A stretch of 64,000 bases of DNA. Origin: JAUSIF01 sp963711595 (lineage in GTDB: Bacteria > Pseudomonadota > Alphaproteobacteria > Rhizobiales > Xanthobacteraceae). Made by a program: the position numbers and the translations under genes. The DNA lies in NCBI GenBank assembly GCA_963711595.1, contig CAVQER010000001.1, forward strand, positions 186,001-250,000. The letters are read 5' to 3'. The stretch's first letter is position 1. Every line of letters starts with the position of its first letter. The notes under the pieces are model-generated. The model did no database searches. It saw only the letters and a list, made by a program, of their open reading frames with translations, and was not told the DNA's origin. Positions 15,516 through 22,904 of this stretch are shown one piece after another.

Positions 15516-16132
15516 GTCGCGCCGCGATCTTTAGGTCCCGGCGGGATATGTCCGAGCACGCGGAATCGTGCGTCGCTTGCCAAATCCGGCGCGACCACCA
15601 CGATGCCGCCTTGCCCGGGATCGATGCCGGTCAAGAGGTTGATGTTGGAGCCGTGGGTCACGACGACGAGTGTCCCTGGCCCTTTCCAATCCGAAATCAG
15701 TCGCAGCGCGCCTTCCGTCAATTCACCCGCGCGATCACGGTTGAACACGGCATAGGCATAGTCGAACGTCGCCGACTGCTCGGTTACGCCAAGCTGCATC
15801 AGTCGTGCCGTGTCGAGGCAGCGGCACCAGCGCGAACTCAAGATTTTTCCGACCGCGATCTTCTCGGCTCGGAAACGATTGCCGAGGGTCACCGCGTCCG
15901 CGCGCCCTTGCTTGCTGAGATTGCGTTGCGTGCTGCAGTCGGCGAGCCGGAAGCCCGGCGGGTCGCCGGCTCCTCCCGGCGCATCGGTGTGGCGAACGAG
16001 CGCGACACGGCCGCCTTCTCGCAGCGCGGCCCAGAGCAGCGTCGCGTCGTCGGCCGCAGCAGCCGGACCCGCAGCGCCCGACAGCAGCAGAAACGCGCAC
16101 ACCAATCCGAATTTACTTCGCACGCGCGCCAC
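15485..16132 (-). CDS. Secreted histidine phosphatase superfamily protein
   Basis: This 215-residue protein has a signal peptide (GLVCAFLLLSGAAGPAAAA) and a phosphoglycerate-mutase-like fold. Marks are the phosphohistidine motif VALVRHTD (Thr in place of the usual Gly after RH), a DCSTQRNLS block, and SSRWCRCLDTARL with a C-x-C pair. The second catalytic histidine is in LVVVTHGSN. It is a close relative of the protein at 50080-50649, which shares the CRC and DCxTQRNL features and has a regular RHG. These periplasmic phosphatases act on unknown phosphomonoesters. The stop lies within the dyad at 15473-15492. The start overlaps the end of the upstream gene by 20 bases. Confidence 0.82.
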   Translation of the reverse strand: MARVRSKFGLVCAFLLLSGAAGPAAAADDATLLWAALREGGRVALVRHTDAPGGAGDPPGFRLADCSTQRNLSKQGRADAVTLGNRFRAEKIAVGKILSSRWCRCLDTARLMQLGVTEQSATFDYAYAVFNRDRAGELTEGALRLISDWKGPGTLVVVTHGSNINLLTGIDPGQGGIVVVAPDLASDARFRVLGHIPPGPKDRGATGNMGKIERL

Positions 16133-16961
16133 CTCTTGCTCCCGGCCGCGCCTCCCATGCCCGATCCAATGCTGCGAGCTGGGCGTCGACGTCGATCTCG
16201 ATCACCGATACCGCCTCTACGGTTTGGTCTTCGGTGAAGTCGGTGGCCCCGCTTGCCCGCCGCTCACCGATCGCCCGGTCACGCTCCTGCAAGAGCCACG
16301 CGATCTGCGGATGAAACAGGCGCAACAGCGCCGAGAGCCAGCGGCTGGTGAGATGAAAACGCTTGTCGCTGCGAATCGCAAAGCGATCGACGAGCGGCGC
16401 GACCGCGCGCGCCTCGTACATCCACTCGCCAGTAACCCATCGGTTGGTTGTGAACAGCCGTTTGGGCACACCGCTCCCATGAATTGAGAGGGCGGCGAGA
16501 TGAACGGTGCGTTCTTTTTCTGGATCGGGATCGGGCGGAAGGGCGATCGGTTTCGCCCCCCGCGCCAGCTTCTTCGCCGAGGTGAAGCAATGGAAGTGGC
16601 CATGCTCGTCCCATTGGCGCGCCTCGGAAGGATCATGCGCGTGATAGAACCAGGCGCTGCCACTGCTCGCGTCCGCGACTGGATCGGGCGGGTAGTAGCA
16701 CCAGCGGGTGAAGCCCTCGGGACTGGCAGCGAGCAACTCGCTCACCGGATGGCGGCCGTCGCGGGCACACCGCTCGAGCACGGCGAAGAGCTCACGCGCG
16801 GCCTGCCGCATCGCGGCTACTCGCGCACGCGGGAGCGGCGACAGATCCGCGAAGGGCGGCGCGACGAGCGGCCGGGCTAATGGCGAATTCCGAGATTTGC
16901 TCTGCCGGCCGCGAACTGCACCGTTCGGGCCGCGATCCCGCTCAGTTGCACTGCCGGACAT
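16113..16961 (-). CDS. Conserved-looking cytosolic protein of unknown function
   Basis: This frame of up to 282 residues has no signal peptide or membrane segment. It contains several aromatic and histidine-rich blocks: RWCYYPPDP, WFYHAHDPSEARQWDEHGHFHCF, and TTNRWVTGEWMYEA. These look like a folded domain that could bind metal or a ligand. A downstream ATG at 16811 (MRQAARELFAVLER) may be the real start, because residues 1-50 are arginine/proline-rich and less structured. Its 3' end overlaps the histidine phosphatase gene by 20 bases, so the two are coupled. I do not recognise a named family with confidence. The 148 bases upstream, to 17110, hold no clear gene. Confidence 0.65.
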   Translation of the reverse strand: MSGSATERDRGPNGAVRGRQSKSRNSPLARPLVAPPFADLSPLPRARVAAMRQAARELFAVLERCARDGRHPVSELLAASPEGFTRWCYYPPDPVADASSGSAWFYHAHDPSEARQWDEHGHFHCFTSAKKLARGAKPIALPPDPDPEKERTVHLAALSIHGSGVPKRLFTTNRWVTGEWMYEARAVAPLVDRFAIRSDKRFHLTSRWLSALLRLFHPQIAWLLQERDRAIGERRASGATDFTEDQTVEAVSVIEIDVDAQLAALDRAWEARPGARGGARAK

Positions 16962-17109
16962 GGCGGCCCTGCTCCCGGAGTCCCTTCGTTGGCGTCGAAG
17001 GCGGCTCGCCCCTTTTTCAAGGGACTCACTTCATAGCTTGCGGCGTTCGCACAGCGAGGCCGGCTTTCCCAGCTTTCTTCTCTGCATTCGCACGCCGATG
17101 CAGGACGGC

Positions 17110-17727
17110 CTATTTCTTGTAGTCGCAGGGAATGGCGACCTTTCCTCCACCCTTGGTAGCCGAGCAGGGAATGGCGACCTTGCCTCCACCCTTGATACCG
17201 GAGCAGGGAATGGCGGCCTTGCCTCCACCCTTGATACCCGAGCAGGGAATGGCGGCCTTGCCTCCACCCTTGGCATACGAGCAGGGAATTGCGGCCTTGC
17301 CTCCACCCTTGGCATACGAGCAGGGAATGGCGACCTTACCTCCCCGTTTGGTCATATCGCACGGGATCGCCTGCTTCTTGGTCGTATCGCAGGGGATAGC
17401 CAGCTTCTTCTTGGTTGCATCGCAGGGAATTGCCAGCTTCTTCTTGGTTGCATCGCAGGGAATAACGGTCGCGCCTGGCGGCTTGGTGCTACACGGAATG
17501 ACGGCCCTCGGAACAGTGCTGCTTGGGAAGGAATTCGGCGCAGTGATGGCCGGACCCTTCAACACGGGTCCAATCATACCCGGCGAGGTTGCCGGATTGG
17601 ACACGTTTGGATTCTGAGCAGAAGCCGGATCGCCGACGAACGGCGCGGCCGCGGCGAGACCGCCGGTGACCATCATCAACGCAACCGCGCTCTTACGAGA
17701 TCGCCGGCTTCGCTTGCGAGAAGACAT
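17110..17727 (-). CDS. Secreted protein with eleven regularly spaced Ile-Pro-Cys repeats
   Basis: This 205-residue protein has a basic signal peptide (KSAVALMMVTGGLAAAAP, cleavage likely near PASAQ). After a Pro/Ser linker comes a repeat region with eleven IPC motifs at cysteines 79, 91, 102, 113, 123, 136, 149, 162, 175, 188 and 201. The first repeats are 10-12 residues (AIPCDATKKKL type); the last six units are exactly 13 residues (GGGKAAIPCSYAK type). All cysteines in the chain are in these motifs, each followed by Ser or Asp and then lysines. Metal binding, crosslinking or an amyloid-like array are possible; nothing in the sequence decides among them. The N-terminus is closely related to that of the adjacent gene 17778-18353. 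GGGAGA precedes the ATG. Confidence 0.7.
   Translation of the reverse strand: MSSRKRSRRSRKSAVALMMVTGGLAAAAPFVGDPASAQNPNVSNPATSPGMIGPVLKGPAITAPNSFPSSTVPRAVIPCSTKPPGATVIPCDATKKKLAIPCDATKKKLAIPCDTTKKQAIPCDMTKRGGKVAIPCSYAKGGGKAAIPCSYAKGGGKAAIPCSGIKGGGKAAIPCSGIKGGGKVAIPCSATKGGGKVAIPCDYKK
17113..17346 (-). repeat. Six tandem 39-bp coding repeats
   Basis: Six in-frame 39-bp units encode the 13-residue GGGK-AIPC units of the protein at 17110-17727. Adjacent units differ by few bases and variants come in pairs (SYAK twice, SGIK twice), which points to recent duplication of units or unit pairs. Confidence 0.88.
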
Positions 17728-17777
17728 CGCATTCTCCCTTTAGCGGCATGCGTGCCGTCGCGAAAATATGCGCGGCA

Positions 17778-18353
17778 CTAATTCAGCGGCTGATGCTGCC
17801 GCTTGCCGGTCGGTAGGCCCGGGCCAGTCGTGTTCTTTGTCGCCTGAAGGCCGCAGGGTCCGTCAGGGATCGAGGCCGGATCGCGCGGGCTGGCGGTCAC
17901 GCCGCGCCGCCGCAACAGGCACGGGGCTCCAGGGATGGCGGTCGCACCGCCCGGCGCGACGCTCGTGTTCTTCTTCGCCCGAAGGATGCAGGGTCCGTTT
18001 GGGATCGAGGCTGGATCGGACGGACTGGCGAGCACTCCGCCCCGCCGCAAGATGCACGGATCCCGGGGCATGGCAGTCGCACCTCCCGGCCCGATGCCGG
18101 TCGTTGCGCGCAAGCTGCAAGGGTTGGAAGGAATTGTAACGCCGCCGGGCCCGATCGATCGCAACCCGCAAGGACTTCGGGGAATCGCGAGGCCACTGCC
18201 TCCGGAATTCGGGCCGACAATTCCGGTCGGGCCGGCACCGCTCTGCGCGACCGCATCCGTGGCCGCGGGCGCGGCGCTAGCAAGACCGCCGGCTACCATC
18301 ATCAATGCGACTGCGCTCTTGCGGAGCTCTTTGCGTTGCTTGCGGAGAGGCAT
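17778..18353 (-). CDS. Secreted protein with six Pro-Cys repeats (IPxxPCxLR type)
   Basis: This 191-residue protein begins MPLRKQRKELRKSAVALMM, a signal peptide shared with the neighbouring IPC-repeat protein. The mature chain has six PC motifs at cysteines 62, 79, 100, 122, 145 and 167, each in the context (I/M)PxxPCxL(R/Q) and separated by Gly/Pro-rich linkers with GPGG turns. Residues about 88-131 and 133-175 are a tandem duplication of roughly 44 residues. As in the neighbour, every cysteine is part of a repeat. The start at 18353 has AGAGGAG about 10 bases upstream; a frame extending to 18389 is less likely. A CCTATA-N6-TATAGG dyad lies 106 bases upstream. The family is not recognised. 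Confidence 0.68.
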   Translation of the reverse strand: MPLRKQRKELRKSAVALMMVAGGLASAAPAATDAVAQSGAGPTGIVGPNSGGSGLAIPRSPCGLRSIGPGGVTIPSNPCSLRATTGIGPGGATAMPRDPCILRRGGVLASPSDPASIPNGPCILRAKKNTSVAPGGATAIPGAPCLLRRRGVTASPRDPASIPDGPCGLQATKNTTGPGLPTGKRQHQPLN

Positions 18354-18419
18354 GCTGCTCGTCTCCTCTGACCGACCGCGCTCGGCCATTGCCGCGAGGA
18401 TTTACCGGCCCACCCCGCG

Positions 18420-18500
18420 GCATGCTGGCCGACTTCCCCAAGGGTGTAAAGTTCGCGCCCTATAAGATGTTATAGGCGCTCGATTTTTCTTACGTTGCCG
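18420..18500. repeat. 81-bp intergenic repeat, copy 2
   Basis: This is the second copy of the segment at 15435-15515, gap-free. In minus orientation it can encode GNVRKIERL followed by a stop. This matches GNMGKIERL-stop at the end of the histidine phosphatase gene, yet there is no phosphatase gene here. It therefore looks like a duplicated end-plus-promoter block. Confidence 0.85.
18459..18476. promoter_or_regulatory. Putative LuxR-type operator dyad, copy 2
   Basis: CCTATAAGATGTTATAGG is a perfect dyad with 7-bp arms. It lies 106 bases upstream of the minus-strand PC-repeat gene and 77 bases upstream of the GTG of the first LuxR-type regulator on the plus strand. It could serve both promoters and allow autoregulation. 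Confidence 0.55.
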
Positions 18501-18552
18501 ACCGATCGATTTGCGAGAGAATAGACTGGTCTGGCACCTAGAGGAGCACGCT

Positions 18553-19671
18553 GTGGCCCGCAAGCGGGATTGGACGCGTCACGCGCGGACGGTCGCGCAA
18601 ATCAAGCAACTGTGCTGTCTCGGTCTCGGCCCCGAGGCGATCGCACCACCGCTGACGCGACTGCTGCCGCGCCTGATCCCTGGCTTGTCCGTTACGCTGT
18701 TCTTCACTGACGCGAAGGGTGAGCTCGCTAACATGTACGACCCGAATCCTGCAGCGGCCGAAGCGGCGCCGCTCTATGTGAGCGAGTTCTACAAGCAGCG
18801 CCGAGAGTCGGACGTGACGATGGCCATTGCGGACGCATTCCGGCTGAACCCGATCTGCACGAGACTCGGACAGATCCTCAAGGTCGACCAGCGAACCTGG
18901 CAGCGAAGCGACCTGTACAACGTGATCCTCCGCCCCATGGACTATCACGACGCCATTCAGTTGGCCGTCCGCGATGGCGGCCGTCCGCTCGGCGTGGTCA
19001 AAATCTCTCGCGGCGTCGGTGCGCCCGAATTCACGGCGCGCGAACTCGACCTGCTCGCCACCCTCGAGCCCTATCTTGCGCATGCGTTTTCGGGCTCTTC
19101 GACTCCTTTGCCGCTGGTCGAAAGCGACGCGGAGGAGGACCAGGGCTTGATCATCGCCGATCGCAATGGACGCGTGCGCCACCTCTCCCCACATGCGCGC
19201 ACTTTACTGGTGTATGCGACGCACGACGAAATTGCGCCGAGAAAGGTTCGAGCCAGCGATAAGCTGAGGCTACCGGCCCCGGTCGCACAGCTCGCGCGCA
19301 CGCTGGCCCAGGCGTTCGAGGGCCAAGCGCCGGCCACGCCGCCGGTCCACCACCACAAGAATGCGTGGGGCGAGTTCGTCTTTCGCGCATTCTGGCTCGA
19401 AGGCCAAGGAACGGAGCCGCCGCTTGTCGGCATCCGGGTCAATCGGCGCGAGCCGTTGGCGGTCAGACTACTGCGGCGCATGGAGCACCTGCCGTTGAGC
19501 GAACGACAAATCGAGGTGTCGCTGCATCTGGTTGCGGGCAAGACCTACGCGGCCATCGCCGAGCGCCTCGGCGTCAGTCGGCCGACCGCGATTTATCATG
19601 CGCAGGAGGTATTCAATAAACTCGGCGTGACCAGCCGGGCCGAGCTTCAGGCAAAACTCATGGCGCTCTGA
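18553..19671 (+). CDS. LuxR-family HTH transcriptional regulator, first of a tandem pair
   Basis: This protein of about 372 residues starts at GTG 18553, chosen because GAGGAG lies 6 bases upstream; a TTG at 18511 is the alternative. The C-terminal 55 residues form a LuxR/GerE-type HTH: LPLSERQIEVSLHLVAGKTY, then AAIAERLGVSRPTAIYHAQE and the KLGV-SRAEL ending. The long N-terminal part is not a recognisable acyl-homoserine-lactone domain. It has a conserved QIKQLCCLGLGP start and, around 200-235, an EEDQGLIIADRNGRVRHLS segment that looks PAS-like. It probably senses an unknown cue and controls nearby genes. The dyad at 18459-18476 lies in its upstream region. Confidence 0.82.
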   Translation: MARKRDWTRHARTVAQIKQLCCLGLGPEAIAPPLTRLLPRLIPGLSVTLFFTDAKGELANMYDPNPAAAEAAPLYVSEFYKQRRESDVTMAIADAFRLNPICTRLGQILKVDQRTWQRSDLYNVILRPMDYHDAIQLAVRDGGRPLGVVKISRGVGAPEFTARELDLLATLEPYLAHAFSGSSTPLPLVESDAEEDQGLIIADRNGRVRHLSPHARTLLVYATHDEIAPRKVRASDKLRLPAPVAQLARTLAQAFEGQAPATPPVHHHKNAWGEFVFRAFWLEGQGTEPPLVGIRVNRREPLAVRLLRRMEHLPLSERQIEVSLHLVAGKTYAAIAERLGVSRPTAIYHAQEVFNKLGVTSRAELQAKLMAL

Positions 19672-19688
19672 TCCGTTGGAGCCGGAAC

Positions 19689-20828
19689 GTGCCACGCAGT
19701 CACTCAGCATCACAGACGCGGGTCGCCGCACAAATTAAACAGCTGTGCTGCCTTGGCTTGGGCCCGCACGCGATTGCGCCGCCGCTCACGCGACTGCTGC
19801 TCCGAATGATTCCGGGACACTCGGCGAGCGTTTTCTTTTCCGACGACACCGGCGAGCTGATCAACATCTACGACGAGAACCCGGCGCTGATCGAAGTCGG
19901 CCCAATCTACGTGAACGAATTCCACGAGAGGCGCGAGGCCGACGTCTGGATCGGCTTCAAGGAGACGTTCCAGCGCGGACTCGTCGGTGTGATGGTTGAA
20001 GAGCTTATCAAGGTCGACCGGCGCACGTGGAAACGAAGCGACATGTATAACCGGGTGTTCCGGCCGCTCGGCTGCGACGGCGGCCTGCGGCTCGCGCTGC
20101 GTCACGGCGGGCGGCCGCTCGGAGGGATCGCAGTATCACGCAGCGAAGGCGAGCGCGAGTTCACGAAACAAGACCTCGATCTGCTTGTCTCCCTCGAGCC
20201 GTATTTTTCCCACGCGTTCGACCTTCCGCTCGGCCCGGCGCCGCTCGTCGAGAGCGACGCCGATGAGGACCAGGGGCTGATCGTCGCCGACCGGGATGGC
20301 CGCATAAGGTACTTGTCGCGACAGGCGCGGGCCCTACTTTTCTACGCTACGAACGAGGACATTGCGCCCGGCAAGATTCGCGCTGGCAAACAGGAGCTGC
20401 CGCAGCGCATCGCGCGCCTCGCGCGCTCGCTGGTCGAGGTTTTCGAGGGAGGCGCACCGACCTCGCCGCCCACCTACCGCCAACAAAACAACTGGGGCGA
20501 ATTGGTGTTTCGCGCCTATTGGCTCCAGGGCCAAGGTGCCAGGTCGCCGCTCGTCGCGATCCGCATCAACCGGCGCGAGCCGCTGCCCATTCGACTTCTG
20601 CGCCGGATGGAGCTCCTGCCGTTGAGCGAGCGGCAGACGGAAGTGTCGCTGCATCTTGCATCGGGTAAAACCTACAAGCAGATCGCCGAACGGCTGGGTG
20701 TGAGCAATCCGACCGTCATCTATCATGCCCAGGAAGTGTTCAATAAACTTGGCGTGGCGAGGCCGGGCAGAGCTGCAAGCAAAGCTTATGACGCTGTGAC
20801 GCCGCACGGACAACACTCCGATAGCTGA
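19689..20828 (+). CDS. LuxR-family HTH transcriptional regulator, second of a tandem pair, with altered C-terminus
   Basis: The 379-residue protein is a paralogue of the preceding regulator along its whole length: QIKQLCCLGLGP start, EDQGLIVADRDGRIRYLS middle, LPLSERQTEVSLHL HTH. GTG 19689 has GGAG about 7 bases upstream and lies 17 bases after the first gene. The end is odd. After FNKLGVA the frame reads RPGRAASKAYDAV and onward to 20828. Removing one base near 20760-20765 gives SRAELQAKLMTL and a stop at 20799, matching the partner. One extra base has therefore replaced the normal last dozen residues. The HTH recognition helix is upstream of the change, so DNA binding may survive, or the base may be a sequence error. 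Confidence 0.8.
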   Translation: MPRSHSASQTRVAAQIKQLCCLGLGPHAIAPPLTRLLLRMIPGHSASVFFSDDTGELINIYDENPALIEVGPIYVNEFHERREADVWIGFKETFQRGLVGVMVEELIKVDRRTWKRSDMYNRVFRPLGCDGGLRLALRHGGRPLGGIAVSRSEGEREFTKQDLDLLVSLEPYFSHAFDLPLGPAPLVESDADEDQGLIVADRDGRIRYLSRQARALLFYATNEDIAPGKIRAGKQELPQRIARLARSLVEVFEGGAPTSPPTYRQQNNWGELVFRAYWLQGQGARSPLVAIRINRREPLPIRLLRRMELLPLSERQTEVSLHLASGKTYKQIAERLGVSNPTVIYHAQEVFNKLGVARPGRAASKAYDAVTPHGQHSDS

Positions 20829-20873
20829 CGAGCGACAGCGGGTCTAAGCTGCGCCCCCAACGCGGGTGACGCA

Positions 20874-21488
20874 ATGACCATCATGTATCACGAGGGCAAT
20901 CGGCGGCTGCAGGATCAGTTTGAGAGCCGCAAGATTGCGGACCGGCTGGAAGAGAAGCTGACGCGAACGACCTTCACCGAGGACGACAAGGCGTTCATCG
21001 AGAGCCGCCTGCTCTTCTTTCTCGCGACCGCCGACACGGAAGGCCGCCCCGATTGCAATCACAAAGGGGGCATGCCCGGATTTGTACGCGTGTCGGCTCC
21101 GGACGAACTCGTGTTTCCCGACTACGACGGCAATGGCATGTTCAAGAGCCTCGGCAACATCGCCGTCAACCCGCACGTCGGGCTCCTGTTCATCGACTTC
21201 GAAAAGCCCAGACGACTACGCGTCAACGGCGAGGCCAGCGTCTCGCGTGACGACCCGCTCCTCGCGCACGCCGTCGGCGCGCAGCTCATCGTGCGCGTGA
21301 AGGCGCGCGCGATCTTTCCGAACTGCCCCCGCTACATTCCGAAGATGCAGATCGTCGAGCCTTCAATGTATGCGCCGCGGCCGGGCGTGGAGTTCCCGGA
21401 ACCCGCGTGGAAAAACTTTCCGGAATTTGCGCCGGTCATGCATCCGCGGCAGAAGACGTTCACCGGCGATCCGCCGACGCAATCCTGA
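20874..21488 (+). CDS. Pyridoxamine 5'-phosphate oxidase-like FMN-binding protein
   Basis: This 204-residue protein has the split-barrel layout of the PNPOx-like superfamily: LLFFLATADTEGRPDCNHKGG, then FVRVSAPDELVFPDYDGNGMFKS, NIAVNPHVGLLFIDFEKPRRLRVNGEASV, and a C-terminal FPNCPRYIPKMQ segment. Members bind FMN or related cofactors and reduce small molecules; true vitamin B6 synthesis is unlikely for this subgroup. The ATG at 20874 is the only good start. It lies 45 bases after the second LuxR-type gene and 9 bases before the cyclase gene on the same strand, so it may be co-transcribed with the latter. Confidence 0.85.
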   Translation: MTIMYHEGNRRLQDQFESRKIADRLEEKLTRTTFTEDDKAFIESRLLFFLATADTEGRPDCNHKGGMPGFVRVSAPDELVFPDYDGNGMFKSLGNIAVNPHVGLLFIDFEKPRRLRVNGEASVSRDDPLLAHAVGAQLIVRVKARAIFPNCPRYIPKMQIVEPSMYAPRPGVEFPEPAWKNFPEFAPVMHPRQKTFTGDPPTQS

Positions 21489-21497
21489 CCGTCGTCT

Positions 21498-22904
21498 ATG
21501 ACCGAAACGCAAGCCCTGTTCGACGTGCTCCGGCAGTCCGCGGATCCGGCGGCTGCGGCTGCAATCGAAAACCTCGTGAAGACGGGCGGAGACCGCGATC
21601 TCAACCGCGTCAATGTCTTCGACTTTGCGCGCAAGACCGGTATCGACGAAGAAAAGATCATTGCGGCATTCCTGCACGCGTCGCGGCTTGGAATCTTTGA
21701 GCTGACCTGGAACGTGCTGTGTCCTGGTTGCGGCGGCGTGCTTGACGCGAATGCGACGCTCAAGACCGTGCATCAAGACACCTACAGCTGTTCGCTTTGC
21801 GCTGCCGGCTACGAACCTACACTCGATGAGATGGTCGAAGTCGCCTTCACGGTGACGCCGCGGGTGCGAAAAATCGCGGCGCACGACCCAAATTCGTTAC
21901 CGACGATCGAATACGCACGGCAGGTGTTCTGGAGCACGGGCGTCGACCTTCCTGAAAATTTCGGAAAAATCATCGACGAGATCACCCTCGAGACCATCGA
22001 GCTGCAGCCCGGCGAAAAGGCGGTGATGTCGCTGCATCTACCCGCCGAATTCATCATTGTGATGGATATGGTGACGCACGCTGTTCAGTTCCTCGACGTG
22101 AAGGGCGAGCCGAGACGCGAGCGACAAAATCTATCGCTGGTTTTCAACAAGGTGCACACACCGACGGGCACGATGGAAATCAGACCCGGGCCGGTGCGCA
22201 TCGCATTCGAAAACGGCACCGACGTGCGCGTGCTGCCGACCGTTTGGATCGCCGGCGACAAGCTTCACGATCTCCTGGGGCGGCGGAAGCCGTTCCTCAC
22301 GGCAAAACGGCTGCTCACCAACCAGACCTTCCGTGATCTCTACCGGACGGAAACGCTCGATATCGATCAGCGCCTGAAGATCACGAGCCTGACCTTTCTC
22401 TTCACCGACCTTCGCGGATCAACAGCAATGTACGAGCGTGTCGGTGATCTCAAAGCCTACGATGTGGTGAAAGCGCACTTCAGGGTGCTGCACGACATCG
22501 TCGCTGCGGAAGCGGGTGCCGTCGTCAAGACGATCGGGGACGCTGTGATGGCCACCTTCCCTACTCCAGACCGCGCCGTTGCCGCGGCACTGCGCATGCG
22601 CGAGGAAATGGGGCAACTGAACAAGGGTCGCGGGGAGGACGATCTACTGCTCAAGATCGGCATCCACGAAGGGCCTTGTCTCGCGGTGATGCTGAACGAG
22701 CGGCAAGACTATTTCGGGCAAACGGTGAACATCGCTTCTCGCGTGCAGAACCTCGCAGTGACTCGATCGATCCTCGCCACCGAACCCGTTGTCGAGTATC
22801 CGCGGACGGCGAAGCTGCTCAGCACTTCCGGCCTCAAGCCGACGCCGCAACACGCCTCGCTGCGCGGGATCGACGAGAAGGTGAAGATCTACGAAATTCC
22901 CTGA
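21498..22904 (+). CDS. Class III adenylate/guanylate cyclase with N-terminal zinc-ribbon domain (DUF5939-type)
   Basis: This 468-residue protein has a cytosolic N-terminal region with a zinc ribbon (Cys75, Cys78, Cys98, Cys101 in CPGC and CSLC). A middle beta-rich part follows (about 120-270), then a C-terminal class III cyclase domain from residue 296. The two metal-binding aspartates are visible: Asp304 in LFTDLRGSTAMYE and Asp348 in KTIGDAVMATF. The IASRVQNLA segment follows. It should make cAMP or cGMP. There is no membrane segment, so the N-terminal part probably senses a cytosolic signal or partner. The 3' end overlaps the convergent MFS gene by 16 bases. It follows the PNPOx-like gene by 9 bases. 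Confidence 0.9.
   Translation: MTETQALFDVLRQSADPAAAAAIENLVKTGGDRDLNRVNVFDFARKTGIDEEKIIAAFLHASRLGIFELTWNVLCPGCGGVLDANATLKTVHQDTYSCSLCAAGYEPTLDEMVEVAFTVTPRVRKIAAHDPNSLPTIEYARQVFWSTGVDLPENFGKIIDEITLETIELQPGEKAVMSLHLPAEFIIVMDMVTHAVQFLDVKGEPRRERQNLSLVFNKVHTPTGTMEIRPGPVRIAFENGTDVRVLPTVWIAGDKLHDLLGRRKPFLTAKRLLTNQTFRDLYRTETLDIDQRLKITSLTFLFTDLRGSTAMYERVGDLKAYDVVKAHFRVLHDIVAAEAGAVVKTIGDAVMATFPTPDRAVAAALRMREEMGQLNKGRGEDDLLLKIGIHEGPCLAVMLNERQDYFGQTVNIASRVQNLAVTRSILATEPVVEYPRTAKLLSTSGLKPTPQHASLRGIDEKVKIYEIP

Noticed and set aside
17113..17346. Regular direct repeats that could look like a CRISPR array
   Set aside because: The 39-bp units are contiguous, in frame, and have no unique spacers. They encode the protein repeat and no cas gene is nearby.
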